NCBI GenBank assembly: GCA_902766135.1
Contig: CACXCK010000121.1
Location: 1 to 11,380, forward strand
Length of the DNA stretch: 11,380 nucleotides
Reading direction: 5' to 3'
Source: an uncultured Erysipelotrichaceae bacterium
Lineage (GTDB): Bacteria > Bacillota_I > Bacilli_A > RF39 > UBA660
The notes below the pieces were generated by a model. The model had not been told where the DNA came from, did no database searches, and was given only the letters and a program-made list of their open reading frames with translations. Position numbers and translations under genes: made by a program. This document shows positions 1 to 7,567 of the stretch, piece by piece. Each line of letters starts with the position of its first letter. Position 1 is the first letter of the stretch.

Positions 1-1597
1 TATATGTTTTTATAGTACTATTATTGGTATTTGTATGAGTATCGTTATAATTATCACTTCCTGCAGTTCCATACATATATCCTACATAGGCATTATCATT
101 ATAACTTGTATTATAGGCACTCTTTCCTATACTTCTAAATAAAGTAGTTCCATCTTCCAAATCATTTTTGCCATGAGCAGTTGTTCCATCATATATCATT
201 CTGATTGTTCCGTCTCCATTAATACGTACTATTCTCCAGTACATATCATCTCCTGCACTTGCATATTTTGTACAATTTCCACTTCCTGAAGTTGATTCAC
301 ATTCTGCTAATGTTGTAAATTGCCCATAGCCAATTCCGGTGTTTGCATTATATCCGTTATAATAATCTGTTTGCCATGTACCAAATTTAACATAATTATT
401 TGTTACATCTCCTCTAAAATAATAACTTGTTCCATAGTCGTCTTCTAATTCAAACAATCCATTTGTTTGAGGAGTCCATGTACTATTTTTTACTTCATTT
501 AATTCACTACCATTGTAAACAGTTACACCTAGTTTTCCTTCTGAATCTGCAGTATTAACTCTGTCTATTTCATTAATCTTAGAAGAATATGATTGAATTA
601 TAGCCGTATTTGTATCTGCCCCATAAGTCCAATCTTCGTTTAAAATCATATATTTACCTACTAAATCATTATAACAACTAGAATACTGACATGTTGTATA
701 ATCAACTAACGTATATTGTCCAGTTGCTTCATCATAAGTAAAATCGCTAGCATATGTAACATATGTATCTGTTCCATTTACTAAAGAAGCCCATTCATAG
801 TCCGCATCATAAGTACTTCCTGCACTTGGCTGAGGGCCAACTCGTGCAAAATTCGGATTCAAAGTTGTACTAGTTGTAACAGTAAGGGTATTATCTAGAG
901 CCTGTAAGCTTGCCAATGTTTCTTTTGCTAGGTCTGTTAATTCTTCTACATACCTAACTGTTAGTTTAGCATTAAAATCTAGCCCTTGCTGTTCATTTTG
1001 ATTTCCATTATCTAAGTATTCATAAACCGCATAATATGTATAGAATCCATCTGGTGTTAAAGATGGTGTTGTAAATGCATTACTCTCTATTGTAAATTCT
1101 ACTTGCTCTAATCTTGTACCATTTGTGTTTACTAAAGTACCTTCATAGACTTTCTCTAAAGTTCCATTTGTTACTAATGTATCTTGTTTTACATATTTGT
1201 TATTTGTAACTGTTAAAGCCCCTTCTTCACTATCGATGTTGTTATTTGTAGCATCACTCGTTTTATATATAGTTAGTTTTATATCATTATTAAATGCCAC
1301 AGGTACATTGGCTTCTAAGTCTATTTCATAGATACCAGAGCCGTCTTTATAAGGGCCTACTGTAAATGATTGTACTCCAATGAATCCTGGATAGATATCT
1401 CTACCTATATTTGTTGTATCAAATGTGTTCTCCCCATTAAATTCTACTTCACCAATTGTTGCCGTACGAGCACTAGACTCTGCATTCGTATTTCCTGTAC
1501 CCTGTACTTGAGCCATATAATAAGCATAAGTAAGTCCGATTGTTATTACTAAAATACTAATTATCAAAAGTGATAAGCTATACTTTTTGTTATTCAT
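1..1597 (-). CDS. Large secreted surface protein with SipW-type signal peptide (3' end outside window)
   Basis: An open frame starts at ATG 1597 and stays open for 532 codons to the left edge, so the C terminus is missing. The start has an SD (AGAGGT, 1610-1605) seven bases upstream. Residues 7-24 form a hydrophobic segment ending in GLTYA before YYMAQ, which resembles the SipW-cognate signal with cleavage after A25. The next region (about 26-110) has a YPG motif and beta-rich spacing like TasA/camelysin proteins. The rest is rich in Thr, Asn, Tyr and Ser, with close cysteine pairs as expected outside the cell. Around residues 450-470 is the module WRIVRINGDGTIR, common in large surface proteins of uncultured gut Bacillota. 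The last visible residues (NNSTIKTY) align with DSTIKKF in the right-hand surface gene, so the two C-terminal domains appear related. It follows the operon terminator and has its own promoter. Ligand and function are unknown. Confidence 0.85.
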   Translation of the reverse strand, partial: MNNKKYSLSLLIISILVITIGLTYAYYMAQVQGTGNTNAESSARTATIGEVEFNGENTFDTTNIGRDIYPGFIGVQSFTVGPYKDGSGIYEIDLEANVPVAFNNDIKLTIYKTSDATNNNIDSEEGALTVTNNKYVKQDTLVTNGTLEKVYEGTLVNTNGTRLEQVEFTIESNAFTTPSLTPDGFYTYYAVYEYLDNGNQNEQQGLDFNAKLTVRYVEELTDLAKETLASLQALDNTLTVTTSTTLNPNFARVGPQPSAGSTYDADYEWASLVNGTDTYVTYASDFTYDEATGQYTLVDYTTCQYSSCYNDLVGKYMILNEDWTYGADTNTAIIQSYSSKINEIDRVNTADSEGKLGVTVYNGSELNEVKNSTWTPQTNGLFELEDDYGTSYYFRGDVTNNYVKFGTWQTDYYNGYNANTGIGYGQFTTLAECESTSGSGNCTKYASAGDDMYWRIVRINGDGTIRMIYDGTTAHGKNDLEDGTTLFRSIGKSAYNTSYNDNAYVGYMYGTAGSDNYNDTHTNTNNSTIKTY

Positions 1598-1604
1598 TAG
1601 TATT

Positions 1605-1610
1605 ACCTCT
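1605..1610 (-). promoter_or_regulatory. Ribosome binding site of the left-hand surface protein gene
   Basis: AGAGGT lies seven bases before ATG 1597 and supports this start. No other in-frame ATG with a comparable SD is seen nearby. Confidence 0.6.
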
Positions 1611-1623
1611 ATTCTATAAAAAA

Positions 1624-1652
1624 ATAATATCATAGATTCTGTTTTTATTCAA
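1624..1652 (-). promoter_or_regulatory. Predicted sigma-A-type promoter of the left-hand surface protein gene
   Basis: On the minus strand TTGAAT (1652-1647) and TATTAT (1629-1624) are separated by exactly 17 bases. The predicted start of transcription is near 1617, giving a leader of about 20 bases. It lies between the operon terminator and the gene, as expected for an independent unit. AT-rich DNA gives many chance matches, so this remains a prediction. Confidence 0.45.
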
Positions 1653-1750
1653 TTTATTTATTATAAATATATGGTAATTAGAAAGACATTTTATACTCTA
1701 GTAATAGTTATCTTTCATAATATAATCGTCATTAAATGAGATTTATATTA

Positions 1751-1787
1751 ACAAACAAAAAAGATATAATCTGATAAATTATATCTT
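1751..1787 (-). terminator. Rho-independent terminator of the ten-gene operon
   Basis: A perfect 10-bp inverted repeat (1761-1770 with 1778-1787) encloses a 7-base loop. On the minus strand it is followed by a T-rich run (TTTTGTTTGT). The stem overlaps the TAA stop of TasA-like protein 3 (1788-1786), so termination begins directly at the end of the operon. The stem is A/T-rich but perfectly paired. Confidence 0.8.
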
Positions 1788-2451
1788 ATGTATCTTGAAT
1801 AATAGAAACTTTAACCTGTAATGAAATACTAGCAACACCTGGATTATTTTTTCTAAAATCAGCCGAAGCTATTCCCCATCTTGTATCTTCTGTATCATTG
1901 CCAGATTCATATGGCCAAACAACATCAAAACTATAATATTCCAAGCCATTCGTATCACCAATCGTTAAATTGGAAACACTTATTTGTAAAGCAAAAGGAA
2001 AATCATGTAAGAACATATCTTCTAGTTCAGCACTTGTATAATCATCTTCTTGAGCAGTTTCTCCTCTATCTGCTCTTCCTTCAACAGTTACATACTCCGT
2101 TCCTAAAATATTAGCACTTAACAAAGTATAAGATAAGAAGGCATCCACTTCAGATTTATTATATGCTGCGATTTGATAATGGAAATTATTCATTCCTGGA
2201 TACAAGTCATCAACCGCAATATTAACATTGGTACTAACTTCATCTTCACCATCTTGGAATACAACATCCCAAGCCTTAACATGGACACTTACACTATTGT
2301 CAATTCTTGTAACATAAATAAACCATGCCAAAGTATTTCCCATTACTAAAAATATTAAAAACAATAATCTAATAAGTGCAAAGCGGTGTTTCTTTTTCTT
2401 CTTTTCTACTACCTCTTCTCCACCAACCTTATTCTTATCTTCATTCATCAT
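1786..2451 (-). CDS. TasA/camelysin-like exported protein 3 (last gene of operon)
   Basis: About 221 residues. The N terminus is unusual: a highly charged stretch with a run of five lysines precedes one hydrophobic segment (about residues 24-43) ending NTLAWF. This resembles the SipW-type 'A-aromatic' cleavage context, although the large charged n-region could also mean it stays membrane-anchored. The exported part has the TasA/CalY-like layout: VKAWDVVF, then DLYPGMNNF, then a beta-rich region with a YNKSE turn. The frame opens with four consecutive ATGs (2457, 2454, 2451, 2448). The SD AAAGGGAG (2465-2458) abuts the first, so the third (2451, spacing 6) is preferred; 2457 is the longest form. 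The gene overlaps the upstream signal peptidase, an arrangement suggesting coupled translation and an enzyme-substrate pair. Fibre subunit is the likely role, by family analogy. Confidence 0.8.
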   Translation of the reverse strand: MMNEDKNKVGGEEVVEKKKKKHRFALIRLLFLIFLVMGNTLAWFIYVTRIDNSVSVHVKAWDVVFQDGEDEVSTNVNIAVDDLYPGMNNFHYQIAAYNKSEVDAFLSYTLLSANILGTEYVTVEGRADRGETAQEDDYTSAELEDMFLHDFPFALQISVSNLTIGDTNGLEYYSFDVVWPYESGNDTEDTRWGIASADFRKNNPGVASISLQVKVSIIQDT

Positions 2452-2974
2452 CATCATCTCCCTTTATGAGCAATGATGAAATAATATCGTATGAAACACT
2501 TACTCCAATAACAATAAAAACTACATAATAAACAATCATATTAGTTAGAAGTCTACCCAAGAAGCTAAATAATATTGTATGATATACAACTTTACCGTAA
2601 ATATTATCTTCATTTATTTGTGGGTCCTCAACTTCATTAGCAATACCTTTCGTTCTAAAATAATACTTACCATCTTGTTCATAAAATTTTTTTTCTACAA
2701 TCCGGTGTGTAATTCTTAAATCCTTTACTCCAGGTGCACTTCCTAAATAAGTAACATCATCCCCTACTTCTAAAGATTCAGGGGCAGTCTTTTTAACAAT
2801 TATTACATCTCCTACTTCATAATCAGGAACCATACTAGAAGTTGCCACTTGAAATATATAAATATTACCAATTGTAAGTTTACTATCAGTTAGCTTCTGA
2901 AAAAGAACTAATACAAGTATTAGAATTAATATAACAGAACTAATAATTTTTAATGTCTTTAACAATTGTTTCAT
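2441..2974 (-). CDS. ER-type (SipW-like) signal peptidase I, intact catalytic motifs
   Basis: 177 residues. It has an N-terminal membrane segment (about 9-26), an extracytoplasmic catalytic domain, and a C-terminal membrane segment (about 145-166), followed by an acidic tail GDDDDE. The S26B/SipW motifs are present: S47-M-V-P as the nucleophile box, ITHRIVE with H90 replacing the lysine of bacterial-type enzymes, and a GIAN..EDP region giving D117. In the third motif the usual GD is GI, a small departure. Family knowledge says such enzymes remove signal peptides from TasA-like proteins, and the overlapping downstream gene encodes one. The SD AGGAG (2984-2980) overlaps the TAG stop of the DUF2357 gene and sits 5 bases before ATG. 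Predicted active; substrate assignment is inference from position. Confidence 0.88.
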   Translation of the reverse strand: MKQLLKTLKIISSVILILILVLVLFQKLTDSKLTIGNIYIFQVATSSMVPDYEVGDVIIVKKTAPESLEVGDDVTYLGSAPGVKDLRITHRIVEKKFYEQDGKYYFRTKGIANEVEDPQINEDNIYGKVVYHTILFSFLGRLLTNMIVYYVVFIVIGVSVSYDIISSLLIKGDDDDE

Positions 2975-2979
2975 ACTTA

Positions 2980-2984
2980 CTCCT
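2980..2984 (-). promoter_or_regulatory. Ribosome binding site built over an upstream stop codon
   Basis: AGGAG shares its A and first G with the TAG stop (2985-2983) of the DUF2357 gene and lies 5 bases before the signal peptidase start at 2974. Confidence 0.6.
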
Positions 2985-4089
2985 ACAATTCTATGTTTTC
3001 TATTCTCTCTAAATATTTACTAATATGACTATTAAAGACACTATTGATTTCTGACAAAGCAGCCTCTCTCTTATAACGTGTAATTGCTACCTTTTCAGCA
3101 ATTGTATCTTTAAGGGTTGTTACTGGTAAATCTAAATTTAATTCAACTATTCTTTGAATTAATTTATCTGTAATATCTTCAATTGCTTGTTTCTTTTCAT
3201 TAGCACTTTGAGTCTCACTAAGAGTCGACATAGCTAAATAATCAAGCAAAAATGTATTATTGAAATATTCTTTTAATAATCCATCATCATCATAAGTTTT
3301 ATTACTCTTAAATACTTTCGTATTATCAGCAACATGGGTTTGTAAATAATCCCATAATTTCATTGCATATTGAAAATTTGGGTTTTTAAGTATAACATTT
3401 GTCTTCTTAATAGGTGGTATTACACGTGCTGCATGTCCCTTACGAAGTATTTTATATACATCTGTATTTTGAAGCATTGTTATATTTAAATCAAGTCTCT
3501 CAATTCTTTTTTCAATTGGCATTTCTCCCTGCGGAGCACTCTTCTCATTTAAGCTAGATGAGATATTCATCTCTAAAAATACTTGTTCATTGCCAATCTT
3601 ACTCTTTGCACTATAATTAAGCTTTTTTAAATCTTTTACAGTTGAAGCCGTAATTAAACTCTTCTTCTTAATCTCTACAAAGTTACGCATATTTTCAATC
3701 AAAGTATAAATAAGCCTGTTTTCATACGTATCATAACTTTCATCTTTATTAATATTAAGAATTTTAGATGGTTTAACATCGCCATTATCTTCTATTTTTT
3801 GAATAAAATTAGTATGTTTAGATAAATGTCTAATACTTTCCACCGTTATTCTTCTTGCAAGTTCTACTTTAACTATTTCCTCTTCATTAACAATGAAACG
3901 ATTAGGATTACGTAAGATATTATCCAAATAACGAATCGTATCTTCCATAATCTCTAACCATTCAAAATCAGTCTCAACTTTATTAACATCCGTATGAACG
4001 CTAAGTGTCGACCTAGTATTTGTACTAAATCTATCAGCTCTACTACGATTTGTATTCTGATATAAATCTATGACCTTTAATTCACTCAT
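2983..4089 (-). CDS. DUF2357 (McrC-associated type) protein, short form without visible nuclease domain
   Basis: 368 residues, no signal peptide or membrane segment, so cytoplasmic. The core (about 78-140) carries a run I recognise from DUF2357 proteins: ARRITVESIRHLSKHTNF, then a GDVKPSKIL segment, then SYDTYENRLIYTLIENM. This family is commonly encoded beside McrB-like ATPases, exactly as here (10-base gap). Many DUF2357 proteins are much longer and carry a PD-(D/E)XK nuclease region; I see no clear nuclease motif in the C-terminal half, which is mostly helical and charged. A short NPNFQYAMKLWDYL segment (about 237-250) also looks family-like. I chose ATG 4089, six bases after the SD AGGTGA (4101-4096); the frame can be extended one codon to TTG 4092. 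Likely the partner or adaptor of the neighbouring ATPase; exact function unknown. Confidence 0.75.
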   Translation of the reverse strand: MSELKVIDLYQNTNRSRADRFSTNTRSTLSVHTDVNKVETDFEWLEIMEDTIRYLDNILRNPNRFIVNEEEIVKVELARRITVESIRHLSKHTNFIQKIEDNGDVKPSKILNINKDESYDTYENRLIYTLIENMRNFVEIKKKSLITASTVKDLKKLNYSAKSKIGNEQVFLEMNISSSLNEKSAPQGEMPIEKRIERLDLNITMLQNTDVYKILRKGHAARVIPPIKKTNVILKNPNFQYAMKLWDYLQTHVADNTKVFKSNKTYDDDGLLKEYFNNTFLLDYLAMSTLSETQSANEKKQAIEDITDKLIQRIVELNLDLPVTTLKDTIAEKVAITRYKREAALSEINSVFNSHISKYLERIENIEL

Positions 4090-4095
4090 CAATCG

Positions 4096-4101
4096 TCACC
4101 T
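4096..4101 (-). promoter_or_regulatory. Ribosome binding site deciding the DUF2357 start
   Basis: AGGTGA overlaps the ATPase stop TAG (4102-4100) and gives six-base spacing to ATG 4089 but only three to TTG 4092, so ATG is preferred. Confidence 0.6.
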
Positions 4102-5635
4102 AGCTCATCTTCTTAAGTCGAAGTAGATATTCAATACATTCATGCATTTTATTCTCGCCAAATTTCTTATTTAGAAAATCTACAAATCCATCAATTTCAT
4201 CACGAATATACGCTATATTTAATTGTTCAAATTTACGTAATATCTTACGAGCAATAAAGTAATCTATTCCATCTACTTCATCGCCACCACAAGCTACATA
4301 CACTGGCACAAACTTTTTCATATGAGCCACAATACGGTTACCAAACGCAATTCTGAAGTGTTGAATAACATAGTCATCCATCTCTTCAATTTTCTTTAAA
4401 TTCTCTTCGTGCATTGCATTATTTTGAATAGCTTCTGTAAATTTCTTATCTAAATATGAATAATTAATATCTTGTGGAGGTGTATCTATTGGATCAAATA
4501 CTTTACCTTTATCATTAATATCGATTGGCATAGCACGGTCATACACCTTATCTGTAACCATAAATGTTGAGTCATCGTTATTGATTGTTCCAATATACCA
4601 TACGTTAGGTGGAATTTTAAGTTTTCCTTCTTTTAATCTTACTGGGTCATTCTTCCAAGCACTTGGAACAACTTCAACAATCCACTCATCTTTATTAGGC
4701 ATTTCTAGAATAGATAACATTTCTGCAAAATAATATTCGACACGGCTTATGTTCATCTCATCTAATATTACCGTATAAACATCATCTGTATATCCTGCTT
4801 CATACATTTCTTTTAATACTTCTGTTTCATTAAATCTTTTTGTAAACTCATTGAAATAACCAAATAACTCAGTTCTATCACGCCAAGACGGTTGAACAGA
4901 AGCTATACAAGAGTCATGCTTTAAAAATTTTCCCCAAGCATACGCAAGTGAAGTTTTACCTGTACCAGAAATACCTTGTAAAATAACTAACTTAGTAGAC
5001 GCTAAAGAAGAAATAAATAATCTAATCATATCTGTTGTATAAAATAATTTAAGTCTACTAGCTGCAAAGTTTCTAAATAACTCAACTAACTCTGGTAACT
5101 CAAACGAATTGCCATAATCTTGCACTTTATAATTCTTATATTTTTCATCAACTTCATATAACTTAGGAAATCTAATATCTGTATCTTGATTAACTATCTC
5201 ACCATCCTCAGTTGTATTAGCTTCCTCACCCTCTTCATCTTCACCTTCTGGTTTAAGTCCAAGTCTTGATACTTTCATTGCTAAGATTGTTTCCTTTTCT
5301 TTAACAAGTTTAGCAACTTCATTATTAAGTGTTGCTACTTCTTCTAATAAAGATTCTTGTTCAACAAGTGTTTTCCTAATTCTAATATACTTTCTAATCA
5401 CAAAATATATTGCAAAAACAATTAATGCTAAAACGGCAAGTGTAACTAAAACAGCAATTCCCACTAATAACCACTCAGGCATTGAAAAATCATTCTTATA
5501 AAAATCAATAACTCTAATATACTCGGGAATATTAAACATTGATACAAAGCCTTTACCAATACCTTCAACAATAAACATCACACCATGAAAAAATTGTGAT
5601 AAGAATTCATATAAAAACCTCAAAAAAGTATTCAT
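4100..5635 (-). CDS. Membrane-anchored McrB-like AAA+ ATPase
   Basis: 511 residues. Order: hydrophobic, possibly amphipathic N-terminal segment (1-35); transmembrane helix (about 54-80) followed by RKYIRIRK, which puts the rest in the cytoplasm; predicted coiled coil (about 84-118); acidic linker (about 128-152); AAA+ domain (about 180-400); helical C terminus. Walker A is GISGTGKTS (221-229). SVQPSWRDRTELFGYF follows at 246-261, typical of McrB-type ATPases. Walker B is VILDEMN (289-295), sensor 1 is GTINND (349-354), and DRA (366-368) may supply the arginine finger. All ATPase motifs look intact. The N-terminal DNA-binding domain of classic McrB is absent and replaced by the membrane/coiled-coil region. 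It has the best SD of the operon (AGGAGGT), and the DUF2357 partner follows directly. GTP versus ATP use cannot be told from sequence. Possible roles are surface assembly or remodelling, or membrane-linked defence. Confidence 0.88.
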   Translation of the reverse strand: MNTFLRFLYEFLSQFFHGVMFIVEGIGKGFVSMFNIPEYIRVIDFYKNDFSMPEWLLVGIAVLVTLAVLALIVFAIYFVIRKYIRIRKTLVEQESLLEEVATLNNEVAKLVKEKETILAMKVSRLGLKPEGEDEEGEEANTTEDGEIVNQDTDIRFPKLYEVDEKYKNYKVQDYGNSFELPELVELFRNFAASRLKLFYTTDMIRLFISSLASTKLVILQGISGTGKTSLAYAWGKFLKHDSCIASVQPSWRDRTELFGYFNEFTKRFNETEVLKEMYEAGYTDDVYTVILDEMNISRVEYYFAEMLSILEMPNKDEWIVEVVPSAWKNDPVRLKEGKLKIPPNVWYIGTINNDDSTFMVTDKVYDRAMPIDINDKGKVFDPIDTPPQDINYSYLDKKFTEAIQNNAMHEENLKKIEEMDDYVIQHFRIAFGNRIVAHMKKFVPVYVACGGDEVDGIDYFIARKILRKFEQLNIAYIRDEIDGFVDFLNKKFGENKMHECIEYLLRLKKMS

Positions 5636-5639
5636 GATT

Positions 5640-5646
5640 ACCTCCT
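5640..5646 (-). promoter_or_regulatory. Consensus ribosome binding site of the ATPase gene
   Basis: AGGAGGT is a perfect SD core four bases before ATG 5635, and its first bases are part of the upstream TAG stop (5647-5645). Confidence 0.7.
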
Positions 5647-6619
5647 ATATAACAATTACTTTAACCCCACTCTTATTCTTACTCTCCATTATTATATCAA
5701 ATATTTCACTATCTTCATATACAAAAACGTAAGAAAATAAAATTAATTCGTCTGTAACTACAGCATCCGCATCAATTAAAAGACTAAACGAAATACCATC
5801 CTTCATATAATCTTTTATTTGGCTCTCATACTTTCGATAATCACTATAATTAATTTTAAAACTAATAAACTTCTTCGCAAGTGGATTATCAATTGCACTG
5901 ACTAACCGATTAAATTTAGAACGTTTTCCTATAATAGAAGAAGTAAGTGGAATAATATATTTCTTTGAAAAATCTAAGTGGATAGCACTATTTAAAACAT
6001 CCCATGAACTCATAATAGCCATAATGAATAATTTATCCTCAGCCACAACTCCACTCGTATACGACTTATTAATTGCATATTCACTATACAAATTAGATAC
6101 TTTAACATTATGCTCAAGACTTACTTCATAAGTTTTACGATATACACGTTTGTCTACTTTATAAAATTCTTTAGAATTAACAGCACTTTCTATCTTTTCT
6201 TTTCCCCTCTTAAATTCTGCATACCATTTACGAATATCTTTTTCTAGATTGTCATCATGACTAATCTTTAAAGCTTCATCGTGAATTAAAGTATGTATTA
6301 CTTCCATATCCAAAACGATATCATAAATATCATCAAAATAAGTTATATATCCAAATAAAGCCACAATATTACGAAGTAAAGAAACATTATCATCATTTAA
6401 TAATTCTTTATAGACATCTAATAACTCTCTATTAAGCCTTTGAATAAATTCTTTCTCTTTACTATATTCTGTTTCATTATAATAACGAACCATAATATAT
6501 TTATTAATAAATGGATCACATAACCTCTTTTGATAATCCTTACCTAATACCATTTTAAAGAATTCTAATAACTTCTTCGCAACAAAATTAGTATATATTT
6601 GTATAATATTATATTCCAT
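5645..6619 (-). CDS. Conserved-looking cytoplasmic protein of unknown family between surface-protein and ATPase genes
   Basis: 324 residues; I do not recognise the family. No signal peptide or convincing transmembrane helix is seen. The first two thirds are charged and likely helical (many Lys/Glu, with motifs such as YYNETEYSKEKEF and KDIRKWYAEFKRGKEKIE). The last third looks like alternating beta strands and helices, with a hydrophobic SFSLLIDADAV stretch and a very hydrophobic end, VKVIVI. There is a single cysteine. The SD AGAAGGGG lies about six bases before ATG 6619, and the gene starts 11 bases after the previous stop. Its stop codon is part of the ATPase SD, so its translation is probably coupled to that gene. 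By position it is a likely third component of the ATPase-DUF2357 module (inference). A distant nuclease-like or regulatory fold cannot be excluded by eye. Confidence 0.7.
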   Translation of the reverse strand: MEYNIIQIYTNFVAKKLLEFFKMVLGKDYQKRLCDPFINKYIMVRYYNETEYSKEKEFIQRLNRELLDVYKELLNDDNVSLLRNIVALFGYITYFDDIYDIVLDMEVIHTLIHDEALKISHDDNLEKDIRKWYAEFKRGKEKIESAVNSKEFYKVDKRVYRKTYEVSLEHNVKVSNLYSEYAINKSYTSGVVAEDKLFIMAIMSSWDVLNSAIHLDFSKKYIIPLTSSIIGKRSKFNRLVSAIDNPLAKKFISFKINYSDYRKYESQIKDYMKDGISFSLLIDADAVVTDELILFSYVFVYEDSEIFDIIMESKNKSGVKVIVI

Positions 6620-6630
6620 AAATACCCCTT

Positions 6631-7566
6631 CTATGGTCCAGAAACAACTGGATCAGTAATTGTAACCGTTACAATACTTTGATTATTAACTATTGGATAA
6701 GTATAATTAAGTGAAGTATTTGCTTTATAATACTTAACCGAAATTGTACTTAAAGGTCCAATTGGAAAAGCCATATGATTAATATAATTAACCCCTCCAA
6801 TAAGCGTTGTGCTATAAGTTGATTGGTCTACTAAATCACTAGTCGTATCTAAAAGAATTTGATTTGGATCAAAATCTAGCGTTATATTTTGGCCAATACA
6901 TTTTTTCTTGTTAGTATTAGACAAAGAAATATAATCACTCGATTCAATCGTATCCCCAACCTGATATGTATCAAACGCTTCCATAACTGTACAATAATTA
7001 ATTGCATTCGTTATTTTTAAAAGCATATAAGGTCTATTTGCTTCATCTTCAATCTCATAAGTTACACCTTGTTTACCAACTACATACCGAAAAGTTGCAT
7101 CAAGATGTTCCACATATGGGCTAACACTTTGGGCCTCAACATGAACATCAAGCATTTGATTTTCAGTAAATTGTCGCAAAGGCGTTACACTTACCGTAAT
7201 CGTCGCCGCATGTGTTGCACTATAAATTGTTCCAGAAGATTTATCTATCTCACATCTTACATCACTAGGACACGTAACTGAAGCTGTAAAAGGAATATCA
7301 TAATCAGAGAATACATAATCATTAGCTTGACTTAAAAGATCAAAAGAAATATCAAAATTACCTACTCCCATCCAGTTATTTATTTCATATAAAGCATTAT
7401 TTTTAGTTAACAAATTACTACTAAAATAAAAATGTTTACTATTCGTATAATAACTATGAAACTCCTCAATGACATATTTAGCTAAAGTATAAGAACCAAG
7501 AATCACTAGTGGTATTACAAAAGCTAAAACAATTGGTTTTCTAATAAAATTAAGTACTTTTTTCAT
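6631..7566 (-). CDS. Secreted beta-rich protein with two possible disulfides, SipW-type signal
   Basis: 311 residues. A basic start (MKKVLNFIRK) and a hydrophobic core (about 11-28) end in SYTLAKYV, with probable cleavage after A29; the context matches signals of SipW-type substrates. HFYFSSNLL (45-53) follows, then alternating polar and aliphatic strands suggesting Ig-like or other beta-sandwich domains. Four cysteines (C99, C105, C192, C223) could form two disulfides, consistent with an extracellular location. There is no LPXTG motif or C-terminal membrane anchor; the protein ends in TDPVVSGP. It starts one base after the stop of TasA-like protein 2 (TGATATG), with AGGTAG upstream as a weak SD, so translation is probably coupled. 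It is longer than typical TasA-like subunits and could be an accessory, tip or anchoring component; this is inference from context. Confidence 0.78.
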   Translation of the reverse strand: MKKVLNFIRKPIVLAFVIPLVILGSYTLAKYVIEEFHSYYTNSKHFYFSSNLLTKNNALYEINNWMGVGNFDISFDLLSQANDYVFSDYDIPFTASVTCPSDVRCEIDKSSGTIYSATHAATITVSVTPLRQFTENQMLDVHVEAQSVSPYVEHLDATFRYVVGKQGVTYEIEDEANRPYMLLKITNAINYCTVMEAFDTYQVGDTIESSDYISLSNTNKKKCIGQNITLDFDPNQILLDTTSDLVDQSTYSTTLIGGVNYINHMAFPIGPLSTISVKYYKANTSLNYTYPIVNNQSIVTVTITDPVVSGP

Positions 7567-7567
7567 A

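Noticed and set aside
1370..1552. 60-codon plus-strand open frame
   Set aside because: It lies entirely inside the minus-strand surface protein frame (1-1597), and its translation is Cys/Ile/Thr-rich without domain pattern.
1881..2114. 77-codon plus-strand open frame
   Set aside because: Antisense to TasA-like protein 3; the His/Gln/Leu-rich product is typical of a shadow frame.
2983..5635. Classic McrBC type IV restriction system
   Set aside because: The ATPase is McrB-like, but there is a membrane anchor in place of the DNA-binding domain and no visible McrC-type nuclease motif, so calling it McrBC would overstate the evidence.
7069..7281. 70-codon plus-strand open frame
   Set aside because: Antisense to the 311-residue secreted protein gene, with no recognisable domain.
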